From Litsea cubeba (taxonomy: Eukaryota > Streptophyta > Magnoliopsida > Laurales > Lauraceae), in the NCBI GenBank assembly GCA_012931725.1, contig CM022944.1, positions 35,340,876 to 35,404,875 on the forward strand: DNA of 64,000 nt, written 5' to 3'. Under the pieces are notes generated by a model, which saw nothing but the letters and a program-made list of their open reading frames with translations, did not search any database and was not told the DNA's origin. The position numbers were made by a program, and so were the translations under genes. Positions 55,870 through 64,000 of the stretch are shown in pieces. Positions within the stretch are counted from its first letter, which is position 1. Each line of letters opens with the position of its first letter.

Positions 55870-58800
55870 ATAGGACTCCCGGTTAGAGAATTACGAGCGA
55901 AACGTGGGGTTTTCCAACACTTTAGGCTCGAAAACGGATCGCCGGGGGTCTGGAATGGGAATGGGCAGCCGAAAAAAATCAGAAACCATCAGGACCGCTT
56001 TGCTCGAGGGTAGAGTAACTTGTGGGAACTGACGGTTCGCAAATAGGAGTCCCGGTTAGAGAATTATGAGGGAAAGATGGGGTTTTCCAACACTTTAGGC
56101 TCGAAAACGGCCCGCCGGGGGTCCGGAATGGGAATCGACTGTCGAAAAAATCAAAAATCGGCACGAGCACTTTGATCAAGGGTAGAGTAACTTTTGTGAA
56201 CTGATAGTTCACAAATGGGACTCCCGGATAGGGAATTACAAGCGAAACATGGGGTTTTCGAACACTTTAGGATCGGAAACGGTCCGCCGGGGGTCCGGAA
56301 CGGGAATCCGCCGCCGGAAGACTCAAAAACCGGCATGAGCACTTCGTTCGAGGGTAGTGAAACTTGTGGGAATAGACGGTTTGCAAATAGGACTCCCGGT
56401 TAGAGAATTAATAGCGAAACATGGGGTTTTCCAACACTTTAAGCTCGAAAACGGCTCGTCGGGGGTCCGGAACCAAAATCGGCAGCCGAAAAAATCAGAA
56501 ACCATCACGAGCGCTTCGCTCGAGGGTAGAGTAACTTGTGGGAACTGACGGTTCGCAAATAGGAGTCCCGGTTAGAGAATTACGAGCGAAGATGGGGTTT
56601 TCAAACACTTTAGGCTCGAAAACGGCCTGCCGGGGGTCCGGAATGCGAATCGGCCACCGGACCAAAAGGAAACCGGCACGAGCCCTTCGTTCGAGGGTAA
56701 AGTAACTTGTAGAAATTGACGGTTCGCTAATAAGACTCCCGGTTAGAGAATTACGAGCGAAACATGGGGTTTTCCAACACTTTAGTCTCGAAAATGGCTT
56801 GCCGGGGGTCTGGAACGGGAATTGGCAGCCGGAAAAATCAGAAACCATCACGAGCGCTTCGCTCGAGGGTAGAGTAACTTGTGGGAACTGACGGTTCGCA
56901 AATAGGAGTCCCGGTTAGAGAATTATGAGGGAAAGATGGGGTTTTCCAAAACTTTAGGCTCAAAAACGGCCCGCCGGGGGTCCGGAATGGGAATCGGCTG
57001 CCGGACCAATCGGAAACCGGCATGAGCACTTTGTTTGAGTTTAAAAGTAACTTGTGGAAATTGGCGGTTCGCTAATAGGACTCCCGGTCAGAGAATTACG
57101 AGCGAAACATGGGGTTTTCCAACACTTTAGGCTCGAAAACGGCTCGCCGGGGGTCTGGAACAGGAATCGGCAGCCGGAAAGATCAGAAACCATCACGAGC
57201 GCTTCGCTCGAGGGTAGAGTAACTTGTGGGAACTGACGGTTCGTAAATAGGAGTCCCGGTTAGAGAATTATGAGCGAAAGATGGGGTTTTCCAACACTTT
57301 AGGCTCGAAAACGGCCCGCCGGGGGTCCGGAAGGCGAATCGGCCGCCGGACCAATAGGAAAACGGCACGAGCCCTTCGATCGCGGGTAAAGTAACTTATA
57401 GAAATTGACGGATCGCTAATAGGACTCCCGGTTAGAGAATTACGAGCGAAACATGGGGTTTTCCAACACTTTAGGCTCAAAAATGGCTCGCCGGGGGTCT
57501 GGAACGGGAATCGGCAGCCGGAAAAATCAGAAACCATCACGAGCGCTTTGCTCGAGGGTAGAGTAACTTGTGGGTACTGACGGTTCGCAAATAGGAGTCC
57601 CGGTTAGAGAATTATGAGCGAAAGATGGGGTTTTCCAACACTTTAGGGTCGAAAACGGCCCGCCGGGGGTCCGGAATGGCAATCGGCCGCTGGTCAAATA
57701 GAAAACAGCCACGACCACTTCGTTCGAGGGTAAAGTAACTTGTAGAAATTGATGGTTCGCAAATAGGAGTCCCGGTTAGAGAATTACGAGCGAAACATGG
57801 GGTTTTTCAACACTTTAGGCTCGAAAACGACCCGCCGGGGGTCCGTAATGGGAATCGGCCTCCAAAAAAATCGGAAACCGGCACGAGCACTTCGCTCGAG
57901 TGTAGATTAACTTGTGGGAACTGATGGTTCACAAATAGGACTCCCGGTTAGAGAATTACGAGCGAAAGTCGGATTTTCCAACACTTTAGGCTCGAAAACG
58001 GCTCGCCGGGGGTCCGGAACCGGAATCGGCAGCCAAAAAAATCAGAAACCATGACGACCACTTCGCTCGAGCGTAGAGTAACTTGTGGGAACTGACGGTT
58101 CGCAAATTGGAGTCCCGGTTAGAGAATTATGAGCAAAAGATGGGGTTTTCCAACACTTTAGGTTCGAAAACGGCCCGCCGGGGGTCCGGAATAGGAATCG
58201 ACTGTCGAAAAAATCAGAAATCGGCACGAGCACTTCGATCAAGGGTGTAGTAACTTTTGTGAATTGATAGTTCGCAAATGGGACTCCCGGTTAGGGAATT
58301 ACAAGTGAAACATGTGGTTTTCCAATACTTTAAGCTCGGAAACGGACCGCCGGTGGTCCGGAATGGGAATCGGCTGCCAGAAAATTTCAAAACTGGCACG
58401 AGTACTTCGTTGGAGGGTAGTGTAACTTGTGGGAATAGTCGGGTCCCAAATAGGACTCCCGGTTAGAGAATTACGAGTGAAACATGGGGTTTTCCAACAC
58501 TTTAGGCTCGAAAACGGCCCGCCGGGGGTCCGGAACAGGAATCGGCCGCCGGAAGACTCAAAAACCGGCAGGAGCACTTCGTTCGAGGGTAGTGAAACTT
58601 GTGGGAAGAGACGGTTTGCAAATAGGACTCCCGGTTAGAGAATTACGAGCGAAACATGGGGTTTTCCAACACTTTAGGCTCGAAAACGGCTCGCCGGGGG
58701 TCTGGAACGGGAATCGGCAGCCGGAAAAATCATAAACCATCACGAGCGCTTCGCTCGAGGGTAGAGTAACTTGTTGAAACTGATGGTTCGCAAATAGGAG

Positions 58801-61800
58801 TCTCGGTTAGAAAATTATGAGCGAAAGATGGGTTTTCCAACACTTTAGGCTCGAAAAAGGCCCGCCGGGGTTCCGGAATGGGAATCGGCCGCCGGACCAA
58901 TAGAAAACGGGCACGAGCACTTCGTTCGAGGGTAAAGTAACTTGTAGAAATTGACGGTTCGCAAATAGGAGTCCTGGTTAGAGAATTAAGAGCGAAACAT
59001 GGGGTTTTCCAACACTTCTGGCTCGAAAACGGCCCGCCGGGGTCCGTAATGGGAATCGGCCACCAAAAAAACCGGAAACCGGCACGGGCATTTCGCTCGA
59101 GGGTAAAGTAACTTGTGGGAACTGATGGTTCACAAATAGGACTCCCGGTTAGAGAATTACGAGCGAAACATGGGGTTTTCCAACACTTTAGGCTCGAAAA
59201 TGGCTCGCCGGGGGTCTGGAACCGGAATCGGCAGATAAAAAAATCAGAAACCGGCACGAGCACTTTGCTCGAGGGTAGAGTAACTTGTGGGAACTGACCG
59301 TTCACTAATAGGAGTCCCAGTTAGAGAATTAAAAGAGAAACATGGGGTTTTCCAACACTTTAGGCTCGAAAACGGGCCGCCGGGGGTCCGGAATGGGAAT
59401 CGGCCGCCGGACCAATCAGAAACCGGCATGAGCACTTTGTTCAAGGGTAAAGTAACTTGTAGAAATTGACGGTTCGCTAATAGGACTCCCGGTTAGAGAA
59501 TTACGAGCGAAACATGGGGTTTTCCAACACTTTAGGCTCGAAATTGGCTCGCCGGGGGTCTGGAACGGGAATCGGCAGCCGGAAAAATCAGAAACCATCA
59601 GGAGCGCTTCGCTCGAGGGTAGAGTAACTTGTGGGAACTGACGGTTCGCAAGTAGGAGTCCCGGTTAGAGAATTATGAGCGAAAGATGGGGTTTTCCAAC
59701 ACTTTAGGCTCGAAAACGGCCCGCCGGGGGTCCGGAAGGCGAATCGGCCGCCGGACCAATAGGAAAACCGGCACGAGCCCTTCGATCGCGGGTAAAGTAA
59801 CTTAAAGAAATTGACGGATCGCTAATAGGACTCCCGGTTAGAGAATTACGAGCGAAACATGGGGTTTTCCAACACTTTAGGCTCAAAACTGGCTCGCCGG
59901 GGGTCTGGAACGGGAATCGGCAGCCGAAAAAATCAGAAACCATCACGAGCGCTTTGCTCGAGGGTAGAGTAACTTGTGGGAACTGACGGTTCGCAAATAG
60001 GAGTCCTGGTTAGAGAATTACGAGCGAAACATGGGGTTTTCCAACACTTTAGGCTCGAAAACGGCCCGCCGGGGGTCCGGAATGGGAATCGACTGTCGAA
60101 AAAATCAGAAATCGGCACGAGCACTTCGATCGAGGGTAGAGTAACTTTTGTGAACTGATGGTTCGCAAATAGGACTCCCGGTTAGGGAATTACAAGTGAA
60201 ACATGTGGTTTTCCAATACTTTAAGCTCGGAATCGGACCGCCGGCGGTCCGGAATGGGAATCGGCTGCCGGAAAAATTCAAAACCGGCACGAGTACTTCG
60301 TTGGAGGGTAGAGTAACTTGTGGGAATAGACGGGTCCCAAATAGGACTCCCGGTTAGAGAATTACGAGCGAAACATGGGGTTTTCCAACACTTTAGGCTC
60401 GAAAACGGCCCGCCGGGGGTCCGGAATGGGAATCCGCCGCCGAAGACACAAAAACCGGCATGAGCACTTCGTTCGAGGGTAGTGAAACTTGTGGGAATAG
60501 ACGGTTTGCAAATAGGACTCTCGGTCAGAGAATTACGAGCGAAACATGGGGTTTTCCAACACTTTAGGCTCGAAAATGGCTCGCCGGGGGTCTGGAACGG
60601 GAATCGGCAGCCGAAAAAATCAGAAACCATCACGAGCTCTTCGCTCGAGGGTAGAGTAGCTTGTGGGTACTGACGGTTCGAAAATAGGCGTCCCGGTTAG
60701 AGAATTACGAGCGAAAGATGGGGTTTTCAAACACTTTAGGCTCGAAAACGGCCTGCCGGGGGTACGGAATACGAATCGGCCACCGGACCAAAAGGAAACC
60801 GGCACGAGCCCTTCGTTCGAGGGTAAAGTAACTTGTAGAAATTGATGGTTCGCTAGTAGGACTCCCGATTAGAGAATTACGAGCGAAACATGGGGTTTTC
60901 CAACACTTTAAGCTCGAAAACGGGCCGCCGGGGATCCGGAACAGGAATCGGCGGCCGGAAAACTCAACAACCGGCACGAGCACTTCGTTCGAGGGTATTG
61001 AAACTTGTGGGAAAAGTCGGTTCGCAAGTAGGACCCTCGGTTAGAGAATTACGAGCGAAACATGGGGTTTTCCAACACTTTAGGCTTGAAATTGGTCGCC
61101 GGGGTCCGCAACCGGAATCGGCAGCCGGAAACATCAGAAACCATCACGAGCACTTCGCTCGAGGGTAGAGTAACTTGTGGGAACTGACGGTTCGCAAATA
61201 GGAGTCCCGGTTAGAGAATTACGAGCGAAAGATGGGGTTTTCCAACACTTTAGGCTCGAAAACGGCCCGCCGGGGGTCCGGAATGGGAATCGGCCGCCGG
61301 ACCAATAGGAAACCGGCACGAGCCCTTCGATCGAGGGTAAAGTAACTTGTAGAAATTGACGGTTCGCTAATAGGACTCCCGGTTAGAGAATTACGAGCGA
61401 AACATGGGGTCTTCCAACACTTTAGGCTCGAAAACGGCTTGTCGGGGGTCTGGAATGGGAATCGGCAGCCGGAAAAATCAGAAACCATCACGAGCGCTTC
61501 GTTCCAGGGTAGAGAAACTTGTGGGTACTGACGGTTCGCAAATAGGAGTCCCGGTTTAGAGAATTATGAGCGAAAGATGGGTTTTCCAACACTTTAGGCT
61601 CGAAAACGGCCTGCCGGGGGTCCGGAATGGGAATCGACCGTCGGACCAATAGAAAACCGGCACGAGCACTTCGTTCGAGGGTAAAGTAACTTGTAGAAAT
61701 TGATGGTTCACAAATAGGAGACCCGGTTAGAGAATTACGAGCGAAACATGGGGTTTTCCAAGACTTTAGGCTCGGAAACGGCCCGCCGGGGGTCCGTAAT

Positions 61801-64000
61801 GGGAATCGGCCACCTAAAAAAATCGGAAACCGGCATGAGCACTTCGCTCGAGGGTAAAGTAACTTGTGGGAACTGATGGCTCACAAATAGGACTCCCGGT
61901 TAGAGAATGACGAGCGAAACATGGGGTTTTCCAACACTTTAGGCTCGAAAACGGATCGCCGGGGGTCTGGAATGGGAATGGGCGGCCGGAAAAATCAGAA
62001 ACCATCAGGAGCGCTTTGCTCAAGGGTAGAGTAACTTGTGGGAACTGACGGTTCGCAAATAGGAGTCCCGGTTAGAGAATTATGAGGGAAAGATGGGGTT
62101 TTCCAACACTTTAGGCTCGAAAACGGCCCGCCGGGGGTCCGGAATGGGAATCGACTGTCGAAAAAATCAGAAATCGGCACGAGCACTTTGATCAAGGGTA
62201 GGGTAACTTTTATGAACTGATAGTTCGCAAATGGGACTCCCGGATAGGGAATTACAAGCGAAACATGGGGTTTTCCAACACTTAGGCTCGGAAACGGCCC
62301 GCCGGGGGTCCGGAACGGGAATCCGCCGCTGGAAGACTCAAAAATCGGCATGAGCACTTCGTTCGAGGGTAGTGAAACTTGTGGGAATAGACGGTTTGCA
62401 AATAGGACTCCCGGTTATAGAATTAATAGCGAAACATGGGGTTTTCCAACACTTTAAGCTCGAAAACGGCTCGTCGGGGGTCTGGAACCAAAATCGGCAG
62501 CCGAAAGAATCAGAAACCATCACGAGCGCTTCGCTCGAGGGTAGAGTAACTTGTGGGAACTGACGGTTCGCAAATAGGAGTCCCGGTTAGAGAATTACGA
62601 GCGAAAGATGGGGTTTTCAAACACTTTAGGCTCGAAAACGGCCTGCCGGGGGTCCGAAATGCGAATCGGCCACCGGACCAAAAGGAAACCGGCACGAGCC
62701 CTTTGTTCGAGGGTAAAGTAACTTGTAGAAATTGACGGTTCGCTAATAAGACTCCCGGTTAGAGAATTACGAGCGAAACATGGGGTTTTCCTACACTTTA
62801 GGCTCGAAAATGGCTCGCCGGGGGTCTGGAACGGGAATTGGCAGCCGTAAAAATCAGAAACCATCACGAGCGCTTCGCTCGAGGGTAGAGTAACTTGTGG
62901 GAACTGACGGTTCGCAAATAGGAGTCCCGGTTAGAGAATTATGAGGGAAAGATGGGGTTTTCCAAAACTTTAGGCTCAAAAACGGCCCGCCGGGGGTCCG
63001 GAATGGGAATCGGCTGCCGGACCAATCGGAAACCGGCATGAGCACTTTGTTTGAGTTTAAAGTAACTTGTGGAAATTGACGGTTCGCTAATAGGACTCCC
63101 GGTCAGAGATTTACGATTGAAACATGGGGTTTTGCAACACATTAGGCTCGAAAACGGCTCGCCGGGGGTCTGGAACAGGAATCGGCAGCCGGAAAGATCA
63201 GAAACCATCACGAGCGCTTCGCTCGAGGGTAGAGTAACTTGTGGGAACTGACGGTTCGTAAATAGGAGTCCCGGTTAGAGAATTATGAGCGAAAGATGGG
63301 GTTTTCCAACACTTTAGGCTCGAAAACGGCCCGCCGGGGGTCCGGAAGGCGAATCGGCCGCCGGACCAATAGGAAAAACGGCACGAGCCCTTCGATCGCG
63401 GGTAAAGTAACTTATAGAAATTGACGGCTCGCTAATAGGACTCCCGGTTAGAGAATTACGAGCGAAACATGGGGTTTTCCAACACTTTAGGCTCAAAAAT
63501 GGCTCGCCGGGGGTCTGGAACGGGAATCCGCAGCCGGAAAAATTAGAAACCATCACGAGCGCTTTGCTCGAGGGTAGAGTAACTTGTGGGTACTGACGGT
63601 TCGCAAATAGGAGTCCCGGTTAGAGAATTATGAGCGAAAGATGGGGTTTTCCAACACTTTAGGGTCGAAAACGGCCCGCCGGGGGTCCGGAATGGCAATC
63701 GGCCGCTGGTCAAATAGAAAACCGCCGCGACCACTTCGTTCGAGGGTAAAGTAACTTGTAGAAATTGATGGTTCGCAAATAGGAGTCCCGGTTAGAGAAT
63801 TACGAGCGAAACATGGGGTTTTCCAAACACTTTAGGCTCGAAAACGGCCCGCCGGGGGTCCGTAATGGGAATCGGCCTCCAAAAAAATCGGAAACCGGCA
63901 CGAGCACTTCGCTCGCGCTTAAAGTAACTTGTGGGAACTGATGGTTCAAAAATAGGACTCCCGGTTAGAGAATTACGAGCGAAACGTAGGGTTTTCCAAC
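55870..64000. repeat. ~172-bp satellite array, right block (about 47 monomers), open at window end
   Basis: Same monomer as the left block, continuing past the window. Two monomer classes largely alternate: one with aattacgagcgaaacatggg and catcacgagcgc, the other with aattatgagcgaaagatggg and the ccgccggaccaatag segment. Longer blocks repeat at 12 and about 47 monomers. Confidence 0.97.

Noticed and set aside
40492..63734. Dozens of 60-190-codon open frames on both strands
   Set aside because: They recur once per satellite monomer. The unit (about 172 bp) is not a multiple of 3, so each frame breaks after one or a few monomers. No start context, domain or codon bias indicates genes.
40361..64000. 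CRISPR array
   Set aside because: Direct repeats are 172 bp with no short-repeat/unique-spacer structure, no cas genes, and the DNA is eukaryotic.

Overview
This is nuclear DNA of a flowering plant, not a bacterial or organellar segment. The evidence is nested plant-type LTR retrotransposons (Ty1/copia with initiator-Met-tRNA primer sites, a Ty3/gypsy element of the Tat type, a Sirevirus-like solo LTR, a 5S-rRNA-bearing Cassandra-like LTR), the last exons of a plant cyclic-nucleotide-gated channel, and a long array of a ~172-bp satellite. No intact host gene is visible. The species cannot be named from the sequence. The landscape fits pericentromeric or another satellite-rich heterochromatin.

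Layout. 1-4618: minus-strand Ty3/gypsy element running off the left edge (AT-rich leader with tandem repeats, primer site, ~2.3-kb 5' LTR), inserted into the RNase H region of the next element. 4619-9242: decayed minus-strand copia element (copia 1). 9243-10180: GC-palindromic 'tagcgg' repeat and AT-rich filler. 10181-10645: 5S-rRNA-derived LTR-like unit with the 5S part between ~70-bp inverted arms. About 10650-18220: plus-strand copia relic (copia 2) whose 3' LTR is split by a complete but dead minus-strand copia element (copia 3, 12563-17926). 18220-20156: AT-rich intergenic DNA.

20157-32264: a 12.1-kb Tat-type gypsy element, the best preserved object in the window. Its two 929-bp LTRs look identical, it has a CTTAA target-site duplication, and gag-pol is almost intact (one frameshift). 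A 104-bp tandem repeat array lies downstream of pol. On the opposite strand there is a gene-like unit with three exons, two short GT-AG introns whose removal leaves one ~766-codon frame, and its own TATA box. Sense gag-pol and the antisense gene converge on the 104-bp array.

32447-33614: broken 3' exons of a CNGC-type channel gene. 33615-40360: AT-rich DNA with two SINE-like sequences and a possible non-autonomous Helitron (about 35778-38741). 40361-64000: the ~172-bp satellite, about 127 monomers with higher-order repetition, running off the right edge and interrupted once by a 1.76-kb solo LTR with TSD ATAGG. Open frames inside the satellite are chance by-products of repeat composition.
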